Source: Lucifuga dentata
Lineage: Eukaryota; Chordata; Actinopteri; Ophidiiformes; Bythitidae
NCBI GenBank assembly: GCA_014773175.1
Contig: VXCM01000055.1
Coordinates: forward strand, 280,436 to 344,435
Length of the DNA stretch: 64,000 bases
Direction of reading: 5' to 3'
Shown here: in pieces, positions 13,901-23,566 of the stretch
How the letters are laid out: each line of letters begins with the position of its first letter
Numbering within the stretch: position 1 is the first letter of the stretch
Position numbers and translations under genes: made by a program
The notes under the pieces: generated by a model
What the model was told of the DNA's origin: nothing
Database searches by the model: none
The model's input: only the letters and a program-made list of their open reading frames with translations

Positions 13901-16900
13901 AGCTGGAGGAAGTGGCTCTCTCTTTGTATGACCGCAGTCGTGCATCTCAGTAACAACCAAATCTTGTCTGAGGGCAGCCGAATTTACGTGCATCCTTGTT
14001 TGTCTCTCTCTCTCTCTGTCATGTAAAATGCTGGCTCACAGAGCTCTGGATCACCTCACGCTTACTGTTCTATTCATAGCACAAAATATAAAAAGAGGAT
14101 GCTTCCCACTGTGTCTTAGCCCCTATCTGCCACATTCTTTCGATCTCTTCCCCCTCCTCCCTCTCCTGCACTCTGCCTCCAATACTCCAGCCCTCCCTTC
14201 CCCCTCTCCATCATGCCCTCCCTCTCTTAACCACTCTCCATTCTCTGGTAACAAAGGAGTTTGCCAGTAAATGAGCTCAACAAGCACAAACAGTCGCACA
14301 GCCTCATCCATCACAGGGAGGCAAAGCTGATAGAAGCCTCCGCCATTTCAATTCTCATTCATTTTATTCTCTAGGTGACACGAGAGCTTATGTGGACTAG
14401 AGTCAGTCTCACAGTCTCGTCTATCTGCATGTGTATGAGTGTGTGTGTGGGAGCTGTCTGCAAGAGCTGTCTGCTGTCCTTGTGTTATTTTGCAATCAGG
14501 AAACATGAGACCTGATCTGTACTCTGCCTCCTTGCTGCCACATTCTGTCAATAGAGCATCAAGCAAATGCATCATGGGAGCTACAGTATACTGCAGGAAC
14601 AAAGACTCATCTCTCCAGATGAGGTCACCAAATGAAAAACATAACTTACAGACCAGGGCCTGGAATTCTGGCAGATACGCAAACAAAAATCATAGCACAC
14701 AAACATTGCAATGGCTGTATTTTTAAATTTACATTTGACTCTTTTGACATGTATTGATTTACATGTATTTCATTAGCATATATTTTTCATTTGTGTTTTA
14801 TTTATAAATGTTATTTAAATTCATTCATTTCCAGTGGAATGAACAACTGTTACTCTTATCTTTGATGAATTTTATTGCTCAATTGTAAAATATCCTGCCA
14901 CAGTACACACAGTATCTTTGTAACAGCTCATTAATATGCAAATTCGAAGGATCATTGCCAAAAATCTTTGTGTTTAAGTTTAAAAAAAATCAGCAGATAT
15001 ATTGCTGTGAGATTTCTTTTACTCTCAGATATCAACAGCAAAATAAAAAAAAAAAAAAAANTAAACAATCCACTATCGGTTGATTTTTAATAGAGACACA
15101 ACAATACAGAATTATGTATCACAGTAATGTAGTAGTGTATGTTTTGACATTATGTGTCAGAAGGAATTCGGCTCCTGATCTCCCCAGGCTGACATTTCTC
15201 TTCTAACTCAGCTTATCTTCTCCCTCTGGACCCTTTCAAGGTCACCCCCCCCCCCCCCCNNNNNNNNNNNNNNNNNNNNNNNNNNNNNNNNNNNNNGGGG
15301 GGGGGGGGGGTTCAGCCCTTCAGCATGCATACACTGTTCATGTACTATTTCATGTTTGCCTCCATTAGCAGCTCCTGGGTTTGAAGAGAAGATTGCTGCT
15401 CTCTCCTGTCAAGAAAACTGAACTGCATGGAGGTTAACAGCCACTTCCACAAGACTGAGTAATACTTACTGCTTCACTGCTTCTCATTACTAAATAAACC
15501 CTTACTTCTACTCAAACCTGTATGCAAACAAATACCCTGATGGCCAGTTAAGAGCCTATAGATTCATAATAACAGTGGACAGAGCTTTGGCTGTGTTGAT
15601 GTGCTCCTTTGTGTCCCACAGCAACCATGAGAGATAATGTTTGCAACTTGTAACTCTCCTCTATAATAACAAGTTTATATAGGACAAGAAGGCCAAATGA
15701 GGATGTCACAAATGACAAAATGGGGGTACTCCAGTAAAACCTGAATTCCATTTACTTGCTGCTGACATCATGTGCGTCGGGCCAAGTAATAAAGTAGGAT
15801 GACAGGTTTACAGTGTGACACAAATATACTGTAATTCAGAGGAAAAACATACTGGTGAGTTCAGCTCCAAACTTCAGCAAGGACACACAGTGCCTAATGT
15901 AATGATTTATGCATGACAGATGATGCATAATTCTGTAAAAATTCATAGAAGGGCACACTGACAACAGAAATTTGACATTTCATGAATGTCAGGAAAACAG
16001 AAAAATGCAAAAATGAAGATGGGATTCTCCAGAGACAAACAAGATACTGATGAGAACGTCAGCTGATGCATTGTGGAGCAATTCATCAAACTGGCCACTG
16101 AACCTGAGTCAAAGACACAATTACTAAACATAGCTCTCAGTTACAGAAGTCATAGTTACAGAAGTCACAGTGTAAGTATTTCTGTGCTTACCTCAATAGT
16201 GCCAAAGTCAACAGTCTCATAATGGAAATGGGCACACTCTGCCAACCTGGGGAAGTGACCTCTGGGGAACGTCAGCCTGAAAATACAAAACAACAGCACC
16301 TCATCAGTATTCAACACAGTGAGACGGTGATGGAGAGAAAAGCAAATAGAAAGAGAAAAAGAGGGAGAGAGGGAGAAAGGGATTAGGCAGGCTGACTACT
16401 CTGTGCAGTGCCCATCAGGTCTTCATTTCAGTGGCCTGGATAAGAGCCCTGGTTTACAGCCTATAATAGCAGCAGCTCTGTCACAGGGAGCACCTACTTC
16501 TTCATATTCTTGACCTTCATGCTAGCTGTGCTGACGCAGGAGCGCAGGAGAGGCTCAGATGGGTGCTCGGTGATGTCATCACTCCTCACCTGCTCGAAAG
16601 AAGAAGCGTACATCAGTGTAGATCGAATGCACACAGAAGATATTACAGTCAACAGTAAAAAAAAATATATATTTAAAAAGAATTGATGATACAAACTGGG
16701 ACATAGGATCTATAAAAAAGGAAGCGAACTGCATGTCTGTGTCAGTTGATTTCAGTCTTCCAAGTATTAACATCAAAAAATATCTATTACTGCTGAGAAA
16801 ATGACATTGTGGTTTGACTTCACAAAACATTACAATATACAATATAATCATCCTCATTTGGCTGAAGGAGGGAGGAAAACTCCAGCAACACTTGTTGTCT

Positions 16901-18721
16901 TGAAAACAACTTTATTTAAAACAAACTAATGTGTCTTGGCTAAAGGCCTTTGTCAGGGTCACCAAACAAAACATACAGGATAAAATCCATTTAAATATAA
17001 AACTAGCGAAAATGTAAAAAGCCAGCCAATCACAGACAGGCTACAATGTGCTTGGCCATCAACAGAGTGCTGACACCTCGTATGTCTGAAGGCATGAGTG
17101 AGTATTACACCAGTCATGTTCTTAACTAGTCTTCTCCCTTGGGATTACTTCTCTTTCACGCACCTTGCCAATAGGTGAAGTTGTGCCAGAACCTGCATTT
17201 GATACCCGATTGGCTAAAAGAAATGAATGTATAAATATGTCACCCAATAACACATCACTTGTCATGACACACAACACAGTCATAACAGCATCAGTTATCA
17301 TACAAGCCAGCTCACTTCCTGTATGTCATCAAAGACAGCTTCACCCCTTTATTCATGTGACCACTGATTCTAACGTGACATCGTGCTGTGAATCATCGAC
17401 AGATGTGAAATGATGATAACTCCCCTCTTCTAATTAGAAATAATGAAGTCTTGTGGGTGGGAGACATGTCTTCCACACTTAAATTCTAAGTCCACTGGTG
17501 TTTGTCTTTATATTTTTAGTGAGAGGTGAGTCAGAATCTTGTGTGGGTGTGTACCATGGCAGTGGATGTCTCCTGTAGCTGTTTATCTCCTGAAGGATTA
17601 GAGTTTATAGCGTGAGGTAAGGCATCATCTTTGTCCAGGTCAGTAGATTGTGGCACTTCTCTGCAGAGAGAGAGACAGGCTGTCACATGGAGGATTAAAA
17701 TACAACAAAGATAATTGTCGTGGTGTCAACATCCATGTAGTCTAAGCTTTTGAAATAAGACTTGCAATTTTTTTTATAATACACCAGAGGGAGCAAGTGA
17801 GATAGATGAATTCACAATCTGTGTCTGGGGCTCAAATCATGACACTGCAACTGCATGGCCCAGAAAACATGTTGTACCAGGGTTGCAGCATTTGAATACA
17901 TATTAATGAAGAAGGGAATGCATCATAAAACACATGGAATTAGTAATCTATTCCCAAATAATTCCAGATAAGAAGGAATGTGACATATACCTTAATACAA
18001 TCTACCATGAAAGTGGTAGACTTTGTTAGGGTCAACAAAACGCCATGGTGGCTTTTGTATGTGCTTGGGAAAGCAAAGCTTTTCTATTCAGACAGACATA
18101 AAGGCAATCCACCCACAAGGGAGTGCTTCACAAAACCTTCACTTGAAATGTGAGTCAATGTATTGAAGAGTGGAGGGTGAGGTCCATTTAGTCCAACTTT
18201 TAGGAGCAACAAAGAGAAGAGAGACAGACTTGGATTTGTCACTGCATGCAATGTTTCAGCTGAATGAAGCCAAAACACCGTCTGGCACCCAGGATAATTT
18301 ACGTGATCCACAATGACAGAAATAATTACTGGTACGTAGAGAAAATGTAAATCTATAATACAGTAAGCTTCATATCTGATGTACCTACCAGCATTCCTGC
18401 CCTCACACTGACTGACAGAACTAGGTCACACTTTGTCTTACTCGCACCATTACACTCCTCCTACTTTAATGCATGCATGTTCTCATTTTGCACACATACA
18501 CACATACACAGTTATGTAAATGACTACTTATACACACATGCTCTCCTCGTACATCTATGCAGTTTGTGCAGAATGCTGATCAGCTGACACGAGTGCACAG
18601 AGAGAGAGAGAGAGAGAGAGCGACTAACTCACCCCTCAAGGACGTCACTACTTCCTGGTTCTCCCTGGGGTCCTGAGGCAGCATTCTCAATCACCGCGGC
18701 AACCACACATCCAGCCTCCAT
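2685..18721 (-). CDS. arhgap32: Rho GTPase-activating protein 32 (PX-RICS/p250GAP), whole coding region, 21 joined exons
   Basis: Joining 21 exons with GT-AG introns gives 5208 bases (1735 residues plus stop), and every phase agrees. Domains in order: PX about residues 96-230 with the lipid-pocket motif KRSYEDF (160-166); SH3 about 255-310 (WW at 289-290, GFFP at 299-302); RhoGAP about 358-552, with arginine finger R397 in DGIYRLSG, KLYFRELPNP (437-446) and N510/P517/N518 of the second catalytic face; then a disordered, Ser/Pro/Tyr-rich tail to 1735. The family speeds GTP hydrolysis by Cdc42, Rac and RhoA, and PX binds phosphoinositides. The order PX-SH3-GAP and tail motifs such as LDFDPMSFQC fit ARHGAP32 better than ARHGAP33. 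The start ATG at 18719-18721 has A at -3 and G at +4. The protein is shorter than mammalian PX-RICS (about 2090 residues). Fish often carry a and b copies; I cannot assign which this is. Confidence 0.93.
5177..5896 (-). CDS. arhgap32: arhgap32 coding exon 20
   Basis: 720 bases, residues about 735-974. Acceptor ccatcccag and donor CCAG/GTCAGT fit the flanking phases. It includes RPLRPRSISEAMSAISGDE, LDFDPMSFQC and SPKLRKKSFKS, all landmarks of the region after the GAP domain in ARHGAP32, with a proline cluster (SPPPLPSFSPP) that could bind SH3 domains. Confidence 0.92.
6081..6155 (-). CDS. arhgap32: arhgap32 coding exon 19
   Basis: 75-base exon between catttgcag and GAAG/GTAATT. It reads GGRGDNGTLRSTKSEESLTS then LHNVE; the SxKSEESLTSLH block is nearly invariant in ARHGAP32 and looks like a phosphorylation-rich linker. 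Confidence 0.92.
6322..6527 (-). CDS. arhgap32: arhgap32 coding exon 18
   Basis: 206 bases, acceptor tttctgccag, donor CCAG/GTCAGA. It carries KKSPVGTWLSFFHLGKSNSV and SKRKLKRHPSEPNEIK, a basic block conserved just beyond the GAP domain in ARHGAP32/33. The stretch FPCCGSKRAP before it is less familiar and may be lineage-specific. Confidence 0.92.
6641..6854 (-). CDS. arhgap32: arhgap32 coding exon 17
   Basis: 214 bases, acceptor tgcatttag, donor AGAG/GTAGTT. It reads LSRPKSLLVCSPSTKLLSLE, EAQARTQAQ, YIEVGEGPGALLGKFHTVID and FPTE. This block follows the GAP domain in ARHGAP32 and identifies the family on its own. Confidence 0.94.
6952..7097 (-). CDS. arhgap32: arhgap32 coding exon 16 (end of RhoGAP domain)
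   Basis: 146 bases, acceptor ctgtgtttcag, donor ACTG/GTAGGT. It reads SRQIESACFSGTAAFMEVRI and QSVVVEFILNN, the last helices of the RhoGAP fold. Confidence 0.94.
7270..7377 (-). CDS. arhgap32: arhgap32 coding exon 15 (RhoGAP core)
   Basis: 108 bases, acceptor ttactcacag, donor CTCAG/GTGACT. It reads TLEFLMRHLSRLATFS and NMHTKNLAIVWAPNLLR; N510, P517 and N518 are the conserved GTPase-contact residues of RhoGAP domains. Confidence 0.95.
7735..8247. mobile_element. inverted-repeat transposon fossil, copy 1 (intron of arhgap32)
   Basis: About 500 bases that align along most of their length with 60930-61410 in the same orientation. Shared blocks include CACCCACCTTAAAA, GTTTTGCCTGCTAA and GGAGACATACATT. 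The right end CTCCTTTAA matches the terminus of copy 2; the left terminus is eroded. No coding capacity is seen. Confidence 0.75.
8323..8405 (-). CDS. arhgap32: arhgap32 coding exon 14 (RhoGAP)
   Basis: 83 bases, acceptor ctgttttcacag, donor ACAG/GTCAGA. It reads EAVSAATDEERLVKIHNVIQ then QLPPPHYR, matching the family closely. Confidence 0.95.
8787..8931 (-). CDS. arhgap32: arhgap32 coding exon 13 (RhoGAP)
   Basis: 145 bases, acceptor ctctgcatag, donor TCTCT/GTAAGG. It reads HEFDSEQIPDLSRDVF and HSVGSLCKLYFRELPNPLLT. The KLYFRELPxPL motif (from residue 437) is the hallmark of RhoGAP domains. Confidence 0.95.
9700..9802 (-). CDS. arhgap32: arhgap32 coding exon 12 (arginine finger)
   Basis: 103 bases, acceptor tgtcctgtag, donor TGAG/GTTTGT. 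It reads PQVVKSCAEFIERLGVVDG then IYRLSG. R397 in this motif is the catalytic arginine finger that enters the GTPase active site; it is intact, so catalytic activity is expected. Confidence 0.95.
10526..10675 (-). CDS. arhgap32: arhgap32 coding exon 11 (SH3-GAP linker)
   Basis: 150 bases, acceptor tcttaatcag, donor GAGG/GTAAAA. It reads KHGKLVTFLRSFMKSRP, KQ-type basic linker QKLRQRGILKERVFGCDLGE and YLHNSGHE, the linker and first helix of the GAP domain. The donor position is fixed by phase: GAGG joined to TC gives valine 375. Confidence 0.94.
10798..10879 (-). CDS. arhgap32: arhgap32 coding exon 10 (end of SH3)
   Basis: 82 bases, acceptor tctcttcacag, donor CCAG/GTACTC. It reads VGFFPCDCVELINDKIPPSV then QSSVPKP; the GFFPxxCVELI strand closes the SH3 barrel. 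Confidence 0.94.
11424..11501 (-). CDS. arhgap32: arhgap32 coding exon 9 (SH3 core)
   Basis: 78 bases, exactly 26 codons, acceptor gtgatccag, donor TTCAG/GTAAAA. It reads VGDIVSVIDMPPKEDTGWWR then GKHGFQ. The paired tryptophans (289-290) form the SH3 ligand face. Confidence 0.94.
11715..11837 (-). CDS. arhgap32: arhgap32 coding exon 8 (PX-SH3 junction)
   Basis: 123 bases, 41 codons, acceptor tttgtcag, donor TGAG/GTAAAC. It reads IDNKGNHLLVSEEASINVPA then IAAAHVTKRYTAQATDELTF, the linker and first SH3 strand. Confidence 0.94.
12146..12238 (-). CDS. arhgap32: arhgap32 coding exon 7 (PX)
   Basis: 93 bases, 31 codons, acceptor tctcacttcag, donor GGAG/GTAGGT. It reads SITKMLATYLSRFSVIADNK then INCGPVLTWME, the last helices of the PX fold. 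Confidence 0.94.
12408..12545 (-). CDS. arhgap32: arhgap32 coding exon 6 (PX core)
   Basis: 138 bases, 46 codons, acceptor gttgtcag, donor TGAG/GTAATG. It reads GRNWLVKRSYEDFRVLDKHL then HLCIYDRRYSQFTELPRLDT. R161/Y163/F166 of the RSYEDF motif sit at the PX phosphoinositide pocket. The end is set by phase and family alignment; a longer open frame downstream is intron. Confidence 0.93.
12684..12770 (-). CDS. arhgap32: arhgap32 coding exon 5 (PX)
   Basis: 87 bases, 29 codons, acceptor ttctgtgcag, donor CCAG/GTACTG. It reads LAFVEGQIEGQKVGLDSKE then LVFLVQITCQ, a PX strand pair. Confidence 0.9.
12771..16191. other. arhgap32 intron 4, noncoding
   Basis: 3.4 kb intron with a pyrimidine-rich stretch near 14130-14240, a single N at 15061 and the 37-base gap at 15260-15296. 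No exon-like segment was found. Confidence 0.6.
15260..15296. other. assembly gap (37 N)
   Basis: A run of N lies between a poly-C tract on the left and a poly-G tract on the right. Confidence 0.98.
16192..16276 (-). CDS. arhgap32: arhgap32 coding exon 4 (start of PX)
   Basis: 85 bases, acceptor gtattttcag, donor TGAG/GTAAGC. It reads LTFPRGHFPRLAECAHFHYE then TVDFGTIE. The AECAHFHYE segment is highly conserved at the N-side of the ARHGAP32 PX domain. Confidence 0.93.
16498..16589 (-). CDS. arhgap32: arhgap32 coding exon 3
   Basis: 92 bases, acceptor tttcgagcag, donor GAA/GTAGGT. It reads RSDDITEHPSEPLLRSCV then STASMKVKNMKK; the STASMKVK block lies just before PX in ARHGAP32. Confidence 0.9.
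16880..17010 (-). mobile_element. retroelement 3'-end fragment (probable)
   Basis: The minus strand reads CCCTGACAAAGGCCTTTAGC followed by a TTTAAATAAAGTTG tail. Such a 3' end is often seen in fish and amphibian dispersed retroelements. No reverse transcriptase remains. Confidence 0.4.
17555..17660 (-). CDS. arhgap32: arhgap32 coding exon 2
   Basis: 106 bases, acceptor ctctctctgcag, donor CATG/GTACAC. It encodes an acidic, low-complexity N-terminal segment ending QLQETSTAM, which aligns loosely with a matching position in the mammalian protein. It is assigned mostly from phase (2 in, 0 out) and splice sites. Confidence 0.75.
18599..18620. repeat. (AG)n microsatellite
   Basis: Eleven AG units, directly downstream (in gene sense) of the donor of the first coding exon of arhgap32. 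Confidence 0.9.
18633..18721 (-). CDS. arhgap32: arhgap32 coding exon 1 (start codon)
   Basis: The ATG at 18719-18721 sits in ATCATGG, a good initiation context. It reads MEAGCVVAAVIENAASGPQG then EPGSSDVLEG up to donor GAGGG/GTGAGT. The frame is open above the ATG to the acceptor ttctctacag at 18747-18748, so a more upstream start on a 5' exon is possible. The N-terminus differs from the mammalian PX-RICS start I know, so another first exon may exist. Confidence 0.72.
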
Positions 18722-18746
18722 GATGTTGCCTAACTGCAAGAGCCCG
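18722..18746 (-). other. arhgap32: arhgap32 5' untranslated part of the start-codon exon
   Basis: 25 bases between the acceptor ctctacag and the ATG. The acceptor implies at least one noncoding exon further upstream (toward higher coordinates). Confidence 0.6.
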
Positions 18747-19057
18747 CTGTAGAGAACGAGAGTGGGAGGGGAGAAGTGAGCGAGGGAAGGTGGGTGGGAG
18801 GAGTATAAAGGATGGGAGAAAGAGTCCAATGCAATAAAGCTGCCAGACATTAACCCACTGAGGCTGCAGCAAGAGTGTCTCTCAAGGTTAGAATCCACAG
18901 AGCCCACACTGTAATCTTCAATGACATCATGCTACAGTACTGGGAGCTGGCTCAGTAATGCTGCATGTGAGGCTGCAAATTAGTGTAATGATTTATCTTT
19001 CACATGCAGCTTCATTTTTACATAACACTGACACACCCCAGAAAATGTACTGATTAC

Positions 19058-19114
19058 CCCCCTCAGAGAAATGTCAAGATCATCGAAAAGGTTACTGTCT
19101 AGCAGGTCTTTTGT
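19058..19114 (-). CDS. possible alternative arhgap32 exon (57 bases)
   Basis: Acceptor gtccttcacag and donor GGGGG/GTAATC enclose 19 codons reading TKDLLDSNLFDDLDISLRG, phase 0 to 0. Joined to exon 3 (phase 0) the frame stays open; joined to exon 1 it does not reach the MEAG frame. It is unlike any N-terminus I can name and may be chance. Confidence 0.25.
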
Positions 19115-20141
19115 CTGTGAAGGACAACACAAATGCACATTTGCATGGGGACAGACTACACATACCACATCCAAACATGATACAGATAATGATCATGTTT
19201 ATAAAAAATATAGCTTATTCCACACATGAGAATGTTGATGCTTTGCCGACCCTATCATGGTACTCCATACAGCTGATACTGGAGTCCACTGTTATTACTC
19301 ATCTCTTTATGTACTGTAAACAAATGGAAGGAATGCATTGACAAAGCAAAACCTGACTCTTCCAAACGTACCGCTGCAATCTTCCCATAACTAGGCTCCA
19401 AAGATGTGTATGTGCTTTCCAACAAACTGTGAATTTGGGGCATGTGGGTACACAAAACAAGTGTGTTTACACCTCAAAGGGCCAGCCACAGCACTAAAAA
19501 TGCCTGCAATCAATACCAAAGTAGTTTTACCTCTTCCTTAAGCAGCTCTTTTAATCAACATATAAATGTTTGGTGTAACAAATAGATACATCAAATCCAA
19601 CCACTGCCATAGTAGCAGTTTCCCACCAGCTCCTCTGGCCTCAGTGAGTGCTGTTGTCTGACTTCCACAAACTGCTGACTCAGCAGAATGTGAGCAGGCA
19701 CACAGGACAGATCAAACTCTACTATATCCGCATCTCATATCTCCTCTTTAATAAACACCATAAACTTGCACGGGATATCCAATGCACTACAAAGACAGTA
19801 AATTAATTTACTCTTGAGGAGTGCTACTGTACATCAAATGCTCTTTTACAGAGGTCACGTGAGAAAGATGTAACTAAAAAGTCACATGAATTCAAAATGT
19901 GTCCCCAGATAACGGGGACATTGTAACTGGAAGTATTAGGAGTACTGCAATTACAGTTTAAGTACTGTAATTAATGCCTTCCTGTAAATCACAAGTACAC
20001 AACAGAATGCTAAGGCTGTTCCACACAGTCAAAATATAGTAATTATTCTTTACAGACTGCAATAGCTTGGCAATGTGGTGCAAATGAAGAAGAGAGATTC
20101 TTGGCTGCTGCATTCGTTGCATGATATAAATGTTCATGGTA

Positions 20142-21544
20142 CACAGCAAATTCAGCAGAGTCAAAATAACTCTATAAGAGCTCATCTCAACACTTTCAAA
20201 GTGTCTCATGGGGTCCACTCCCAAATGTGTTATTTCAACACTTTTCAAAGTGTTAGCATTTTAACACTATAATGGAGTAAATATTAACTCTGTGCAGAGT
20301 TCAAATTTAACACTGCTCGACACTACAAAGTGTTAAATATTCTCAACACCAGTGTCAGGAGTTAAAACTGAACTCTTTTAAAGTGTGACATATTTTCAAC
20401 ACTAGTGTAAGGTGTTAAAAATTAACTCTTTTATTGTGTAATTTTTTAACTACTTAAGAGTTACCCTCTAATTAGCATATTGTGTGTAAATATAGTACAA
20501 TACAATTTAATGTATGTTAAAAAATGACAGACCTATCCTGTTTGCTTCAATCCACATTTTTATTTATTTCAGAAAAGCTTAATTAATGCTGTCCAACACT
20601 AGTGTCTTTCCTCTTCATCATCAGCATGATGAAAAGGAGGGGAACACTTTTCACTGAACAAAGTAGAACTACTTGGCTCAGTAAGAAGCATTCTTCAGTT
20701 AAAGTTTATTAAAGCTTCAACAACAAAACAGCAACATAACAATTAATAGTAAGCAGAATGCAGCAGGGATATCATGACAAGAACACACACTCTCTCTGAT
20801 GGTTACACACCAAAAAGTAGAACGCATTCAAATGTAACTCAAACTGCTATAGCTGCAACAAATAAACTTATACAAAGCTGTAACATTCACAATAAGGATG
20901 GTAACAGATATTTATAACAGAACTAGAACTCAAAGCATGTAACACTGCTGCAAGCATGCTGGGAGAATAAGAGCAGCTCAATCCACCGTCGCTACAGCAT
21001 GTCTATGTACTGCAGACTTTGCATGTCGCCTTTAACAGCAACTTTCAACTTCTCATGTTGGGCCTTTTTAGAGCCTTTGTGTGAAAAACAATAACCTTAT
21101 TCTAACTCCGTCCAGGAGTATCACCTGCTAGCATGAACTCTTTGATAGCATGGCTGCTATTCATAAAGAGAGTGTGGAAAACTTGGATATGATCAAAAAC
21201 AGTCAAATTTAAGGAAATTAACATTTAAATGTTTACCTAAAAATGAATTTTGAAGTTAACCATTGTTGTTGTGACTGCATGTTATGCTCAAACTAATGAA
21301 GCAGAAAAAACTCCCAACACCCTCAGAGTTGAAAGCCAGTGTCAAAAACTTCCAGATCATCAAATCAACACCGTCAGTGTTGATTTGACAAAAATGGCTT
21401 CAACACCCAATTTTGACACCAACTATTTAGTTGACCGGGTGTCAAAAGAGGCAAATTACACCAAATCCATAGTTAGATTAACTCCAGACGTAGTTGGATT
21501 GACATCATCAACACCAGAATTTTAACTCTGCTGAATTTGCTGTG
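20142..21544. mobile_element. 1.4 kb nonautonomous DNA transposon with inverted termini and TA duplication
   Basis: Termini CACAGCAAATTCAGCAGAGT at the left and its reverse complement at the right match over 25 bases with one mismatch, flanked by TA on both sides (20140-20141 and 21545-21546). The interior has repeated AACACT..AGTGTTA palindromic blocks near 20190-20460. No transposase frame was recognised; TA duplication suggests mobilisation by a Tc1/mariner-like enzyme. Confidence 0.75.
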
Positions 21545-23550
21545 TACTTAGTACAATGCCTGACCTTGCTGACTGCAGAGAGAGACGCTTTTCAAGTGTA
21601 GGAACATGTTGTACTTCACATTGCAGAGGAGGTTTGCTATGTGTTCAAAGCTGCCTGCCCAGTGAAGGAGTCAGGCTTTTATGTCCATTTGGATGACTTT
21701 GAGGGAGACTTTGAGCGTGCTTACAGCACCTCTTAGTATTTTTCAAAACACAATACAAGAAAAGTAGATGTGCCCCAAATACTTTGAACTATAAAAAAGG
21801 CAAAATGTCAAGTTGAATCTGTCACTGCCTTCAATAAGTCAATAATTTAGGGTGGGATCTTACTCTGAAAGGGTCATTGTCCATGGTGGAAAAAATGGAT
21901 GACACACACTAACATTTTGCACACTGAATGCAGCAATGATTTGGGTGCTGTAGCATACTGGGCCTGAAAAATAGAACAGTGTCAAACCAGGTAACTGTGC
22001 ACTATTTCTATGAAGCTGATCTAAGTTTAGAAATCCTGGAATCAGTATTGTGCAGAGCCACTATAAATCAGCCAGACATCTATTCCAGTACATCTCTATC
22101 AGCCACATATAAAGTATTAAGAAAGAACTATTCTGAACGCAAGCATAAAAGAGACATCTACAAGTCACACTTACAGAGAGAGATTTGGTTCTGCATAGAA
22201 TGATGTTGCACTGGTATCTGATGGCATACATGGTAATTTCAAGAAAAATAGGGCATCTTATATAATTCTGCACACTGTTATGACACCTGTATTAGCAATT
22301 ATGCTAACATGAAGGATATCTGCCTACACATTTGCAGCTACAACCACACAACGCATTTGCCGAAGTGACTCAGAGTGTTTTATCAAATATGGCCAAGGAG
22401 GAAAGGAAATTTTAAAAAACTGCCACTTGGTCAATGTCACCTTTCTGTGTATTAGGGTGTCAGAATACAGACTCCACCCACATTGTTTAGCTTCACCGAC
22501 AAGCAAAAATGTTAATATGTCTTCTGCAAGAAGCTACCTGCCCAGCACCAGATAATCATAATGACAAACATTTTCAGAAACTTGACTAGAAGGAGAGTGG
22601 ATATTGTATTGTACCAATTTGGATGTACTTTCATCCAGTGGTAAAAAATACAATGCCATTGAGGTGCTGCTGTCACTCTTTGTCTGCTGAATGTATCAGT
22701 AGGCAAGTAGTTTTCAAGAAGTTATAGCCATAACAACTATCCTGAATGGAAAGCTTCATTTCCCTTTGTCCTTTATTTCCTTAAAATATTCACATCAACA
22801 TGTAACAAGTGTGAATTTTAGACAACCCACAATGTACAAGGCTAGCAACCAAGCGTATTTAACAGTCCGCAGGCGTTGACAGCTGTGGCCTGACGCAGCT
22901 GGCCAATCAGAAAAGGGAGGGCTTTTCACTCAATAAAGCATTACAAAGGCTCAAAATACATCCCTACAAGAATATAAAAACATGGAAATATGTATAATAT
23001 CTCCCCTTTAAGCTTTCAGTGACAATAATGGAGTTTATGGATTTCTACAAATGACCAAGGAATCACGCCTTTGAGTGACACATACAGTTTAACACAGTCA
23101 TGCTTTCACAGTGGAGACATGTTAGCTTGCTAATCACAGCAGACATACTTTTTCAAAATGTAAATTGCTGCAATGATAAGGCTGATTACTTTTTCTGTTT
23201 TTTTTTTTTTTTTTNTTTTTTTTTTTTTTTTTGGCTTGTAGCTCTACTCTTTCATAATGTAGCTAAAAATGTCTGTAGGTGGAGGGAGAGATTGAGAATG
23301 TTTTTAATTTCTAGAGGATGAAGAATTCTAAGTGTTCACAATATGCTTATTAAAAAAAACATGCAGATAAATTGCATTTGTGCTATGTTAAAATGGACCA
23401 GAGACATAATCAGCATGTCTAAAAGTAGCACAAGCACACTGTTCCTCTTTGGATGTGACAGACCCATGAGTGAAAGTTGCTTTCATGCTCTCATTCTGAG
23501 CTCTGGAATGCAGTCAACACAAGCAAGAGATGCAGTGGAGAAAGGCCTGC

Positions 23551-23566
23551 GGTTGCTATGGTAACC
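23551..23566. promoter_or_regulatory. RFX X-box palindrome
   Basis: GGTTGCTATGGTAACC, which fits the RFX consensus (GTNRCC-N-RGYAAC class) with both half sites intact, in a locally GC-richer block (23540-23730) of the arhgap32 upstream intron. Confidence 0.5.

Noticed and set aside
14028..14314. Pyrimidine-rich block near 14.1-14.3 kb as an internal arhgap32 promoter or exon
   Set aside because: Low-complexity CT-rich sequence without CpG enrichment or usable splice sites.
21250..21525. 91-codon plus-strand frame in the TA-flanked element
   Set aside because: No transposase motif (no DDE-type or helix-turn-helix pattern) and it runs into the inverted terminus; treated as noncoding.
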